Assembly: GCA_028285495.1 (NCBI GenBank)
Contig: JANQPB010000044.1
Location: 1-64,000 of the forward strand
Direction: 5' to 3'
DNA from: Acidimicrobiales bacterium
GTDB taxonomy: Bacteria; Actinomycetota; Acidimicrobiia; Acidimicrobiales; SZUA-35
Length of the DNA stretch: 64,000 bases
Shown piece after piece: positions 24,538 to 33,020 of the stretch. Position 1 is the stretch's first letter; the number at the start of each line of letters is the position of its first letter. The notes beneath the pieces are model-generated. The model worked only from the letters and a program-made list of their open reading frames with translations, ran no database searches and was not told the DNA's origin. The position numbers and the translations under genes were made by a program.

Positions 24538-25173
24538 TCACCCGACGCCGGTGTCGCCCGCCCGGTCGAAGCCGCGCCGCAGGAGGACCAGGCCGAGCAC
24601 GAGCTCGAACAGCCCGCCCGGGACGGCCAGTGCGACGGTGACCGCTCGACCGGTCGTCAGCTCCAGCAGCGCGCCGGCGGCCAGGATCGCGTAGCCGACC
24701 ACGCCCCAGCGGGCGAGCCACGGCGGCAGCCACCCCTGACGGCCGATGGTCGAGCAGAACGGGATGCTGCCCAGCCCGAGCGCGACCATGCCGAGGAGGT
24801 ACCCGGCGGTATCGCCCTCGGCGGCGACCGCGATCCCCCCGGCGAGCAGCGCCGCCTCGGCGACGCGTGCGACCAGGTAGGCGAACCCGACCAGGCGGTC
24901 GGGCGACGGTCGGAGCAGCCGGTAGCCGAGCAATCCGAGCACGGTGACGGCAACCGAGTTGGTGGCGACGAGAACCAGACCGACGGGCCGGTCGGCCATG
25001 GCGCTGCCGATCCCGTAGAGGAGGAACGCCGCCAACACGAGTGCGCCGAACAGACGACCCTCCCAGCGGCGAGCGACCGTCGTCGAGCGTGGCGGCCCGG
25101 CGTCGGCATCGACGGCGACGCGGTCGGGGCCGCGCCGGCCGATGGCGGCCCGGGCGTTCGGGCCGGCGCTCAT
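24538..25173 (-). CDS. DUF4386-type multi-pass membrane protein
   Basis: 211 residues, about six membrane segments from residue 40 on. The motif LAAFLLYGIGSAMA near the first helix and the central GYLLGMVALGLGSIPFCSTI match DUF4386 proteins, whose function is unknown. ATG at 25173 overlaps the stop of the upstream small membrane protein gene (ATGA), so the two are one transcript. That transcript starts at the CGTACTAAGTACG operators and is therefore likely repressed by the neighbouring TetR protein. Confidence 0.75.
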   Translation of the reverse strand: MSAGPNARAAIGRRGPDRVAVDADAGPPRSTTVARRWEGRLFGALVLAAFLLYGIGSAMADRPVGLVLVATNSVAVTVLGLLGYRLLRPSPDRLVGFAYLVARVAEAALLAGGIAVAAEGDTAGYLLGMVALGLGSIPFCSTIGRQGWLPPWLARWGVVGYAILAAGALLELTTGRAVTVALAVPGGLFELVLGLVLLRRGFDRAGDTGVG

Positions 25174-25523
25174 CGCTGCCCTGCGGCGCACTCGTCGACC
25201 GTGCGGTCGGCCGCCGAGGCGGCGAACGGCTCGGGGCGGGCCAGGCGGACGACGAGGCCGTGGATGGCGAGGCCGAGGCTCCACCCGATCAGGGCCCAGA
25301 TCGACCACCAGGCGGACCACTCGCCGGTGATGCCGGCGGCGAGGTTGGTCATGAGGTTGACCGCGCCGATCGCGAGCATGGTGACAGCGAACACCGCGGC
25401 GTGGACGTGCCAGACGCGACGCTGCTCGGCGTGCGTCGCGTCCGCAGCTCGGCCATCGATGACGGACGCCGCGGCGGTCGATGCGGCGGGCTCGGAGGCG
25501 GATGGGTGGAGGGAGGTCGGCAT
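25170..25523 (-). CDS. two-transmembrane-helix (2TM domain) protein
   Basis: 117 residues. A polar Ala/Ser-rich N-terminus of 35 residues is followed by RRVWHVHAAVFAVTMLAIGA and later a WWSIWALIGWSLGLAIHGLVV segment. Paired His/Trp residues before two helices are the hallmark of the 2TM domain that often precedes histidine kinases but also occurs alone. It is the first gene after the operator pair at 25549-25596 and is translationally coupled to the DUF4386 protein. Role unknown. Confidence 0.7.
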   Translation of the reverse strand: MPTSLHPSASEPAASTAAASVIDGRAADATHAEQRRVWHVHAAVFAVTMLAIGAVNLMTNLAAGITGEWSAWWSIWALIGWSLGLAIHGLVVRLARPEPFAASAADRTVDECAAGQR

Positions 25524-25548
25524 TGGCGGTCCTTGGCTCGAAGCGACT

Positions 25549-25596
25549 CGTACTAAGTACGATCTGTCGAGGCCAACGATAATCGTACTAAGTACG
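25549..25596. promoter_or_regulatory. two CGTACTAAGTACG operators before the membrane-protein operon
   Basis: Perfect 13-bp palindromes CGTACTAAGTACG at 25549-25561 and 25584-25596, centre-to-centre 35 bp. They lie between the 3' end of the tetR gene and the start of the leftward 2TM gene. Same word as the sites at 26320-26364, so the TetR protein at 25620 is the obvious binder. Confidence 0.78.
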
Positions 25597-25619
25597 GTCC
25601 GTCAAGGCGTCGCTCGCCG

Positions 25620-26288
25620 TCAGGCCGTGGCCGAGCGATCCGCCGCTGCAGCCAGGCCGTCCAGGATGAGGTCGAGCCCGAAGTCGAATTCGGCGGTGAA
25701 GTCGTAGTCCGGTTGCAGGACGTGCTCGACACTGAACCGCAGGAGGTTGGGGTGGTCCTGGAGTGCGACGGACATCGCAGCGACGAGGTCCCGCATCTCC
25801 GCACCGCCGGTTGCCGGGAGGTTGGCCTCCTGCAGGGCGAAACCGTAGACGTAGCTGTCGAGCAGGGCGTAGGCGTGGGCGGTCAGCTCGAGCGACAACC
25901 CGGCGTCGAACAGGCATCCGAGGACGGCGTCGTGATGCCCGAGCGTCTCGGGCCCCGGGTTGGTCCGAGACTCCATCAACGGCGCGGCCCAGGGGTGGCG
26001 ACGCAGCGCGACCCGAGCGGAGACGCACCGGCGGCGGATCGCCTCCCGCCAGGGGAGGTCGGGCGACGGTCGCTCGATCTCGGCGAAGACCCGGTCGATC
26101 AGGCCGTCGATGATCGCCTCCTTGCTCGGGACGTGGTGGTAGATCGTCATCGGCCTGGTCTCGAGTGCGTCGGCCAGCTTGCGGATCGTGAAGTCGTCGA
26201 TGCCGATCTCGTCGGCCAGGGCCATGGCGCCGTCGAGGACTCGTTCCGCGCTGAGGCGCTGCTTCGGTGCGGTCGGCTTGGGTGGCAT
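25620..26288 (-). CDS. TetR-class regulator with tetracycline-repressor-type C-terminal domain
   Basis: 222 residues, ATG at 26288. The helix-turn-helix at about 30-58 reads DDFTIRKLADALETRPMTIY. The C-terminal domain (about 75-215) contains HPWAAPLMESRTNPGPETLG and SYVYGFALQE, typical of TetR_C (TetR-proper) proteins. It lies between two pairs of identical palindromes, so it probably represses three units: itself, the divergent MDR dehydrogenase and the downstream membrane-protein pair. The effector is likely a small hydrophobic compound. Confidence 0.85.
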   Translation of the reverse strand: MPPKPTAPKQRLSAERVLDGAMALADEIGIDDFTIRKLADALETRPMTIYHHVPSKEAIIDGLIDRVFAEIERPSPDLPWREAIRRRCVSARVALRRHPWAAPLMESRTNPGPETLGHHDAVLGCLFDAGLSLELTAHAYALLDSYVYGFALQEANLPATGGAEMRDLVAAMSVALQDHPNLLRFSVEHVLQPDYDFTAEFDFGLDLILDGLAAAADRSATA

Positions 26289-26319
26289 GCGTCGCTCCCG
26301 TGAGGTCCTGCGTGCGAAT

Positions 26320-26364
26320 CGTACATAGTACGAATAGGGTGGGCAACAGATCGTACTAAGTACG
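26320..26364. promoter_or_regulatory. operator pair between divergent tetR and MDR genes
   Basis: CGTACATAGTACG at 26320-26332 (arms perfect, centre altered) and the perfect CGTACTAAGTACG at 26352-26364, centre-to-centre 32 bp. They sit in the 104-bp gap between the tetR start (26288) and the MDR start (26393), where they can cover both promoters. Confidence 0.78.
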
Positions 26365-26392
26365 AACCACGCACGGGAACCAGGAGGAACCG

Positions 26393-27436
26393 ATGCCGAC
26401 CACGACAACCACCCATGCCACCACGACGACCGACGCCGCCGTCACCGGGCCGACCACGATGCGGGCCGTGACCCAGCGGGCCTACGGGTCCGCCGACGTC
26501 CTGTCGATCGGGACCATCGACCGGCCGACCCCGACCGACGACGAGGTCATCGTCGAGGTGGTCGCGGCGGGCCTCGACCGGGGAGTCTGGCACGTGATGA
26601 CCGGCCTCCCCTACCTGATCCGGCTCATGGGCTACGGGCTGCGGCGACCGACGAACCCGGTGCCGGGGGCCGACGTGGCCGGTCGGGTCGTCGCCGTCGG
26701 GTCCGCCGTCACCCGGTTCGCCCCCGGCGACGAGGTCTTCGGGATCGCCAACGGCTCCTTCGCCGAGCTGGCCACGGCCGAGGAGGCGAAGCTGGTGGCC
26801 AAGCCGGGCAACGTCACGTTCGAGGAGGCTGCGGTGTCGGCCATCTCCGGCATCACCGCCCTGCAGGCGCTGACCACCGTCGGGCGGGCCGAGGCCGGCC
26901 AGCACGTGCTCGTCATCGGGGCCTCGGGCGGGGTCGGCTCGTTCGCCGTCCAAGTGGCCAAGGCGCTCGGGGCGACCGTCACCGGCGTGGCCAGCGCCGG
27001 CAAGCTCGACGCCGTACGCTCCCTCGGGGCCGACCACGTCATCGACTACTCCACGACCGCCATCGACGACGGCGACCGACGCTACGACCTGATCGTGGAC
27101 ACCGGCGGCCGCAACCCGCTGTCGCGGATCCGTCGAGCGCTCACGCCGACCGGCACCCTCGTCATCGTCGGCGGCGAGGGCGGCGGTCGCCTGACCGGCG
27201 GCATCACCCGCCAGCTGCGGGCCGCCGCCCTGTCGCTCGTCGTCAGGCAACGGCTGGCGTTCTTCGTGAGCAGCGAGTCGCTCGAGTACCTCGAGCCCTT
27301 GGCCGACCACCTGGCCGACGGGTCCGTCGTGCCGGCCATCGGCCAGCGCTTCACGCTCGACGAGGTGCCGGCCGCCATCCGGGCCATGGAGGCCGGCGGG
27401 CTCACCGGCAAGGCGGTCATCGACGTCGGGCGGTGA
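26393..27436 (+). CDS. NAD(P)-dependent MDR oxidoreductase (zinc-free quinone reductase type)
   Basis: 347 residues, ATG at 26393 behind a strong AGGAGG site. The GroES-like domain spans about 20-150, the Rossmann domain 155-290 with the nucleotide loop GASGGVG at 176-182. The zinc ligands of alcohol dehydrogenases are absent. The first 20 residues are Thr-rich and probably disordered. Relatives reduce quinones or enones, often with stress-type regulation. The divergent TetR with its operators suggests induction by a toxic electrophile. Confidence 0.85.
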   Translation: MPTTTTTHATTTTDAAVTGPTTMRAVTQRAYGSADVLSIGTIDRPTPTDDEVIVEVVAAGLDRGVWHVMTGLPYLIRLMGYGLRRPTNPVPGADVAGRVVAVGSAVTRFAPGDEVFGIANGSFAELATAEEAKLVAKPGNVTFEEAAVSAISGITALQALTTVGRAEAGQHVLVIGASGGVGSFAVQVAKALGATVTGVASAGKLDAVRSLGADHVIDYSTTAIDDGDRRYDLIVDTGGRNPLSRIRRALTPTGTLVIVGGEGGGRLTGGITRQLRAAALSLVVRQRLAFFVSSESLEYLEPLADHLADGSVVPAIGQRFTLDEVPAAIRAMEAGGLTGKAVIDVGR

Positions 27437-27483
27437 CGGCGCTCGTGGTGGCGGCCGGCGCTGGCACGACCGGCGGAACCCCG

Positions 27484-29754
27484 CTACTGGCGCGACATCT
27501 CGCTGGCGGCGTTGGCCGCCTCCTCGCCGCGGCTCGGCCGGGCCGGGAGCTCGATCGTCAGGTCGTGCAGCGTCCCGGTGAAGGCGAACGGCGCCGTGTA
27601 GCGGGCCGACACGGCCGAGCCGTGATCCATCCCGATGCTGGAGCCGACCGACGACACCATCCGCATGAAGAACGGGAGCGGCGCCCGGCCGCAGGCCTCG
27701 CCGTCGATCGACACCTCGACCCAGCCGGTCTGGCGCCCGTCTCGCTGCAGCCGTACCCCGAGTGTGCGGTCGCCGGCCGGCACCTCGATCGACGACTCGA
27801 CGATCGTGTGGTCGTCGAACGCGTTGTAGTCGACGACGAGGCGACCGCCCTGCACGAACACCGAGCAGCCGGAGTTCACGGTGCCGGTGGCCCACAGCAC
27901 GCCCTCGTCGCCGGCCGCGCAGGTGACCCGGGCGGTGAGGTCGAAGGCGTAGCCGCCGATACCCGGTGACGGCTGGGCCGGGATCGGGGTCATCGGCGGC
28001 CGGTAGCGGTAGCGCCGATCGGTCGGGTGGGGCGACCGGTCGTTGCGGACCGGGGCGAACAGCTCGAGCGTGCGGTCGTCGAGCGGCAGCACGCCGTGGC
28101 GCTCGGCCTCACCCCACCACAGCTCGACCAGCTGGGCCAGGCGATCGGGCTCGCTCTCGGCCAGATCGTTGCACTCCGACGGGTCGGCGCCGAGGTCGTA
28201 CAGCTCCCAAGGCTCGGTATCGAAGTCGTCGCCCGCGTTGTGCTTGGTCACCGCCTTCCACCACGTGCCGTCGAGTCGGGCGACCAGCGCCCGGCTGCCG
28301 GCGTTCTCGAGGTACTGCAGGGTGTTGGTTGCCGGCGCCTCCGGATCGTCGAGCACCGACCGGAACGAGTGCCCGGTGACCGGCAACTGCTCGATCCCCC
28401 GGTGGGTCCCGGGCGGGGTGATGCCGAGCAGGTCGTAGATCGTCGGTGTGATGTCGGAGACGTTGACGAACTGCGAGCGCTTGGTGCCGGCGTGCGGGCC
28501 GCCGAGGCCGGCCGGCCAGTGCATGATCATCGGCACGTGCACCCCGCCCTCGTGGGTGTTCTGCTTGTACCAGCGGAACGGGGAGTTGCCGCACTGGGCC
28601 CAGCCCCACGGGTAGTTGGTGTGGCTGTGCGGGCCGCCGATGTCGTCGATCCGCTTCACCGCCTCCTCGGGCGACTCGAGGACCCCGTTGAAGAACTTCA
28701 TCTCGTGCATGACGCCGAACGGGCCGCCCTCCTGGGAGGCGCCGTTGTCGGCCAGGACGACGAGGATCGTGTTGTCGAGCTCGCCCATGGCCCGCAGGCC
28801 GTCGACGAGGCGACCGATCTGGTCGTCGGTGTGGTCGAGGAACGCCGCGAACGCCTCCTGCAGGCGACAGGCCAGGCGACGCTGCGCATCGGGCAACTCG
28901 TCCCACGGCTCGACGCCGGGGTTGCGGGGAGCGAGTGCGGTGTCGGCGGCGATCACCCCGAGCTCGACCTGGCGCTCGTACCAGCGCTGGCGGACGACGT
29001 CCCAGCCCTCGTCGTAGCGGCCCCGGTACTTGTCGAGGTAGGCCTGCGGGGCCTGGTGGGGGGCGTGGGTGGCCCCGAACGGCAGGTAGGCGAAGAACGG
29101 TCGGTCCGGGCGGACCCCCTTGCTGTCGTTGATCATCACCAGCAGCTGATCGACCAGGTCCTCGCTGAGGTGGTAGCCGTCCTCGGGGGTGGCCGGCGGG
29201 TCGATGTGGCTGTTGTCCCGCACCAGCTCGGGGTGGAACTGGTCGGTCTCGCCCTCCAGGAACCCGTAGAACCGGTCGAAGCCCCGGCCGAGCGGCCACT
29301 GATCGAACGGGCCGGCGGCGGAGATGTCCTGGGTCGGGGCCAGGTGCCACTTACCGGTGCAGAAGGTGGCGTAGCCCTCGGACCGGAGGACCTCGGCGAT
29401 CGTGGCCGCCGAATTCGTGATGTGGCCGAGCTGGTGGGGGAACCCGGTCCGCCAGTTGGACACGCCCCGCATCCCGACGGCGTGCTGCGAGCGGCCGGTC
29501 AGCAGCGCGGCCCTGGTCGGCGAGCACAGGGGCGTCACGTGGAAGTTGGTGAACTGCACGCCGCCGGCGGCGATGGCGTCGACGTTGGGGGTGTCGATGT
29601 CGGAGCCGTAGCAGCCGAACTGGGCGAAGCCGGTGTCGTCGAGCAGGACGAGCACCACGTTCGGCGCGTCGGCTCCCGGGTGGGGTGGCTCGGCGTAGTG
29701 GGGCGTCGACTCGGCGACCGTCCGGCCGATCGTCCCCTCGAACTCGGTCGTCAT
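27484..29754 (-). CDS. arylsulfatase (type I, formylglycine-dependent)
   Basis: 756 residues. Metal ligands LLDDTGF at 37-43. Active-site signature C77-S-P-T-R, followed by A-A-L-L-T-G-R, where Cys77 would become formylglycine. GKWH at about 134-137 is the second conserved box. The C-terminal 170 residues add a beta-rich domain (from about 560). No signal peptide is seen, so it is probably cytoplasmic. It is 24 bp downstream of the MBL hydrolase gene in the same direction, suggesting one operon, perhaps for desulfating an aryl or alkyl sulfate. The substrate is unknown and the maturing enzyme is not encoded nearby. Confidence 0.9.
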   Translation of the reverse strand: MTTEFEGTIGRTVAESTPHYAEPPHPGADAPNVVLVLLDDTGFAQFGCYGSDIDTPNVDAIAAGGVQFTNFHVTPLCSPTRAALLTGRSQHAVGMRGVSNWRTGFPHQLGHITNSAATIAEVLRSEGYATFCTGKWHLAPTQDISAAGPFDQWPLGRGFDRFYGFLEGETDQFHPELVRDNSHIDPPATPEDGYHLSEDLVDQLLVMINDSKGVRPDRPFFAYLPFGATHAPHQAPQAYLDKYRGRYDEGWDVVRQRWYERQVELGVIAADTALAPRNPGVEPWDELPDAQRRLACRLQEAFAAFLDHTDDQIGRLVDGLRAMGELDNTILVVLADNGASQEGGPFGVMHEMKFFNGVLESPEEAVKRIDDIGGPHSHTNYPWGWAQCGNSPFRWYKQNTHEGGVHVPMIMHWPAGLGGPHAGTKRSQFVNVSDITPTIYDLLGITPPGTHRGIEQLPVTGHSFRSVLDDPEAPATNTLQYLENAGSRALVARLDGTWWKAVTKHNAGDDFDTEPWELYDLGADPSECNDLAESEPDRLAQLVELWWGEAERHGVLPLDDRTLELFAPVRNDRSPHPTDRRYRYRPPMTPIPAQPSPGIGGYAFDLTARVTCAAGDEGVLWATGTVNSGCSVFVQGGRLVVDYNAFDDHTIVESSIEVPAGDRTLGVRLQRDGRQTGWVEVSIDGEACGRAPLPFFMRMVSSVGSSIGMDHGSAVSARYTAPFAFTGTLHDLTIELPARPSRGEEAANAASEMSRQ

Positions 29755-29778
29755 GTCTGGGTCCCCTTCGGATCGTGA

Positions 29779-30600
29779 TCAGATCGTGATCGTGGTGAGG
29801 TCGTCGCCGACGACGATCTCGCCGTCGTAGTGCTCGGCCGCCATGGCCTCCCATTCGGGATACTGCTCGGGCGTCGGTGGCGGCACCAGGTGGGTGAGCA
29901 CCAGCCGCCTGGCCCCGACCCGCTCGGCGGTCTCGGCCGCATCGACCACACCCGAGTGGTAGTCGAGGATGTCCTGGAGCATCTCGTTCGGGATGGCACG
30001 GACGATGTCGGGCCGGATCACGGTCTGGACGTAGGCATCGGCGTTCCTGGCCAGCTCGTCGACGCCGTCGCACGGCAGGGTGTCGCCGACCAGGGCCGCC
30101 GTCGACCCCTCGTGGGTCAGCCGGAACCCGATCGTCGGTCGGACCGGCGAGTGCTCCGTGGCCGCCGTCGTGATGTCGACGTCGCCGATCGAGAACGAGT
30201 CGCCCGGCTCCAGCTCGGTGACCTCGACCCTCGGGCCCTCGGTCAGCTCGTCGTGGTGGGCGATGCGGTACCCGACGTCGGCCTCGAGCGCATGGAGCTG
30301 GCGCTCGACGAACGTCGCCGTGCCGCCGGGGCCGTAGACCCGGAGGGTGGCGCTGCCCTGGGTCATGACCCAGTGGGTGGTCATGACGTCGTTGAGCGCG
30401 CAGACGTGGTCGCTGTGCAGGTGGGTGATGAGCACGCCGGCCAGGAGAGGCGGCAGCGAGCCGGCGCCGGCCATGCGCATGACGACGCCACGGCCGGCGT
30501 CGACGAGGATGTGGGTGTCGCCGGCCTTGATCAGCGTCGACGGGCCGGCCCGGTTGGCGTCCGGGATGGGTGAGCCGGTGCCGGTCAACACGATGTCCAT
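29779..30600 (-). CDS. MBL-fold hydrolase, RNase Z/arylsulfatase AtsA-like
   Basis: 273 residues, ATG at 30600. The metal motif T-H-L-H-S-D-H (His60, His62, Asp64, His65) and VLTHLV near the C-terminus place it in the metallo-beta-lactamase superfamily, RNase Z-like branch. That branch includes type III zinc arylsulfatases. No CPSF or tRNA-binding exosite is apparent, so a small-molecule hydrolase is more likely. Coupling to the type I sulfatase gene supports a role in sulfate-ester or related ester catabolism; this is inference. Confidence 0.8.
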   Translation of the reverse strand: MDIVLTGTGSPIPDANRAGPSTLIKAGDTHILVDAGRGVVMRMAGAGSLPPLLAGVLITHLHSDHVCALNDVMTTHWVMTQGSATLRVYGPGGTATFVERQLHALEADVGYRIAHHDELTEGPRVEVTELEPGDSFSIGDVDITTAATEHSPVRPTIGFRLTHEGSTAALVGDTLPCDGVDELARNADAYVQTVIRPDIVRAIPNEMLQDILDYHSGVVDAAETAERVGARRLVLTHLVPPPTPEQYPEWEAMAAEHYDGEIVVGDDLTTITI

Positions 30601-30629
30601 GGTCGGGTCGTCCTCGTCTGGTCTTGGTG

Positions 30630-31120
30630 TCACCGAGCGGCCCGTCGGAACAGCACGCGGGTCGGGTCGGAGAGCGAGCGGGCCACGTCGTCCATCACCG
30701 GATCGGCGACGACGACGTAGCGGGCATCGTCGCGCTCGTGGGGCCGCTCGGCGAGTCTGGCGGCGAGCTCGGGGTGATGAGGTCGTCGCGGGCCTCGGCG
30801 AAGGTGCGCTCATCTCGACGATCGCCATCCGGTCCCGGTACTTGGCGATGGCGATGCGGTCCCATCGCGTGTCGTCGCCGACCAGCTGATGCACGACGGG
30901 TGCCAGCAGGATGGCCCGCGAACCGACCCCGGCGAGGTGCTCGATCGGGGCGTCCAGGTCGTCGGCCTTGGCGCCGGTGAGATCGGTCTGGCGTCCGTCG
31001 GCGTACTCCGCCCGCTCCCGATGGTGCATCAGGTTCGGCGCCCACATCGGGCCACCCGGGGTCGGTGCGGGTGAGGAACGAGGCGACGTACGCCTCGTTG
31101 AGGGTGCCGTGGCGAGGCAT
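30630..31120 (-). pseudogene. frame-disrupted gene of an unknown family
   Basis: Three frames each carry part of one protein. The start (ATG at 31120, PRHGTLNEAYVASFLTRTDP) breaks at a G4/C4 run at 31058-31061. The middle (MWAPNLMHHRERAEYADGRQ, later WDRIAIAKYRDRMAIVEMSA) runs to about 30810. The end (HPELAARLAERPHERDDARY, then VFRRAAR-like) ends at TGA 30630-30632. At least two frame changes lie in 30780-30815. The middle resembles small dimeric ferredoxin-fold proteins (DUF1330-like AIAKYRDR), but this is weak. It sits just upstream of the MBL/sulfatase genes. Either a pseudogene or sequencing errors. Confidence 0.5.
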
Positions 31121-31185
31121 GGCCGCCAGCCTAGATTCTGCCTCTACGACTGGCAATTGTTCGGCCACGGGTGCGGTGACCGCGC

Positions 31186-31791
31186 TCAGTCGAGCAGCGA
31201 CCGGAGCGATGCCGCCAGCGCCAGCCGGACCTCGGCCACGGGGAGCTGCCGGTGGCGGCGGAGGAAGTCGATCGACTCGAGTTGGGTCAACAGGTCGCCC
31301 GCCGTCACCAGCGCCTCGCGGTCGGGACCCTTCCTGGCCTCGAGCTCGGGGGCGAACTGCAGCTCGAACTGCTCCCGCATGGCGATGCGGTTGGCCGCCA
31401 GCTGATCCCGCACCCGCCGATGGCGGGCGGCGTTGGCCAGCGAGGCCCGGAACACCGGACCGATCCCGTCGTGCAGCCGGAGGCGCATGGCCACGAAGTC
31501 GTCGATGCGCGCATCGAGCGGGCCCTGGCCGATGCTCGGCAGGTGCGCCAGCTCACGGCTGAGGCGGGCGTTCCGGGCGAAGGCGGCCTCGACCAGCTCA
31601 CCCGGATCGGCGAAGTAGCGGTAGAGCGAGCGCAGCGACAGGCCCGAGCGGGTCGCCACCTGCTCGATGGTCGGGAACATCGCCTCCTCGGCGAACATCT
31701 CCATCACGACGTCGAGAACGGCGTCGACGTTGCGCTGCCGCCTGGCCACCCGACCATCGACCCGCTTGGCGCTGCCATCGACCCCGGTCAT
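31186..31791 (-). CDS. TetR-family regulator
   Basis: 201 residues, ATG at 31791. The helix-turn-helix PTIEQVATRSGLSLRSLYRY at about 40-59 is unmistakable. The C-terminal part is all helical with the C-terminal SLRSLLD. It is divergent from the DUF2855 gene (87 bp apart) and may control it, or the disrupted gene and MBL/sulfatase operon downstream. No clean palindrome was seen in the gap. Confidence 0.85.
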   Translation of the reverse strand: MTGVDGSAKRVDGRVARRQRNVDAVLDVVMEMFAEEAMFPTIEQVATRSGLSLRSLYRYFADPGELVEAAFARNARLSRELAHLPSIGQGPLDARIDDFVAMRLRLHDGIGPVFRASLANAARHRRVRDQLAANRIAMREQFELQFAPELEARKGPDREALVTAGDLLTQLESIDFLRRHRQLPVAEVRLALAASLRSLLD

Positions 31792-31877
31792 CGTGCCGCC
31801 AACCGTGGCGAACCGCCGAGCGCCCCGTGTCCGGCGTTGGACGGATCGGGGCCGGGCCGGTCGATGAGGGCGGCCCG

Positions 31878-32987
31878 ATGGCCGGGAGTACGCTCGCCAC
31901 CATGCACTTCGAGGTGGACCGCCAGGACCTGCGACAGACCCGGGTGGCCGAGCCACCGCCGGCGACACTCGACCCCGGCCAGATCCGGCTCGGGGTCGAG
32001 CGGTTCGCCTTCACCAGCAACAACGTCAGCTATGCCGTGGCCGGCGACCTGCTCGACTACTGGGCCTTCTTCCCGACCGAGGCGCCGTGGGGCCGCATCC
32101 CGGCCATCGGCCTCGGCACGGTCGTCGAATCGGCCAACCCCGACATCGAGGTCGGCGGCCGCTACTTCGGGTACTACCCGATGGCCGACGAGCTGGTCAT
32201 CGAGGCCGGCAGGCGGGGAGCCGACGGCTTCCGTGCCGTCGGCGCCCATCGGGCCAACCACGCTGCGTTCTACACCGACTACCGGGAGGTCACCACCGAC
32301 CCGTCGATCGAGCTCGACCGGATCGACCAGTACCTCCTGCTGCGGGCGATGTTCATGACCTCGTTCCTGATCGACGACTTCCTCGGCGACCGGAGCTTCG
32401 AGGGCGCCTCGACGGCGCTCGTCACCAGCGCCTCGTCGAAGACCTCGATCTCGCTCGCCTCGTGCCTGGCCGCCCGCCGCGACATCGCGGCGATCGGGCT
32501 CACCTCGGACCGCAACCGTGACTTCGTCGATGGCCTCGGGCTCTACGACCGGGTCATGACCTATGACGAGGTCGACCAGCTCGACCCGTCGACCCGGGCC
32601 GGGATGGTGGACATGGCCGGCAACCCCGAGGTCGTCGCCGCCGTGCACCACCACCTCGGCGAGGCGATGGCCTTCTCGGTCACGGTCGGCGCCACCCACT
32701 GGGAGGCGCCTCGCAGTGAGCCCACTCCTCTGCCAGGACCGACCCCGGAGTTCTTCTTCGCCCCGAGCCAGGCCGCCAAGCGGACCGAGGAATGGGGCCC
32801 GGAGGAGCTGCAGTCGAGGATGGACGCCGCCTACCGGGGCCTGGTCGAGCACAGCGACGGCTGGCTGCGGGTCGAGCACCGACAGGGCCCCGACGGCATC
32901 GAGACAACCCACCGTGACCTCATCGAGGGCCGGGCCGACCCGAGGTCGGGCTTCGTCTGCTCGATGCACACCGACCCCCTCACCTGA
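31878..32987 (+). CDS. DUF2855-family protein
   Basis: 369 residues (ATG 31878; ATG 31902 is an alternative start). The sequence IRLGVERFAFTSNNVSYAVA, then GRYFGYYPMADELVI and LVTSASSKTSISLA match DUF2855 proteins, which have an MDR-like two-domain layout with a shortened dinucleotide domain. The stretch TSASSKT takes the place of the usual nucleotide-binding loop. Function is unknown; an oxidoreductase is possible. It is divergent from a TetR gene, which suggests inducible expression. Confidence 0.8.
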   Translation: MAGSTLATMHFEVDRQDLRQTRVAEPPPATLDPGQIRLGVERFAFTSNNVSYAVAGDLLDYWAFFPTEAPWGRIPAIGLGTVVESANPDIEVGGRYFGYYPMADELVIEAGRRGADGFRAVGAHRANHAAFYTDYREVTTDPSIELDRIDQYLLLRAMFMTSFLIDDFLGDRSFEGASTALVTSASSKTSISLASCLAARRDIAAIGLTSDRNRDFVDGLGLYDRVMTYDEVDQLDPSTRAGMVDMAGNPEVVAAVHHHLGEAMAFSVTVGATHWEAPRSEPTPLPGPTPEFFFAPSQAAKRTEEWGPEELQSRMDAAYRGLVEHSDGWLRVEHRQGPDGIETTHRDLIEGRADPRSGFVCSMHTDPLT

Positions 32988-33020
32988 GTCCTCGCCGCCA
33001 CCGGGCGGCATCAGCGCCGA

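Noticed and set aside
28027..29778. A 583-codon open frame opposite the arylsulfatase
   Set aside because: The sulfatase strand has all catalytic motifs; the opposite frame has only Val/Gly/Asp-rich shadow sequence.
30630..31118. Selenocysteine or programmed frameshift explaining the broken gene at 30630-31120
   Set aside because: Breaks are frame changes and not in-frame TGA codons; at least three changes are needed, and no slippery site with structure is evident.
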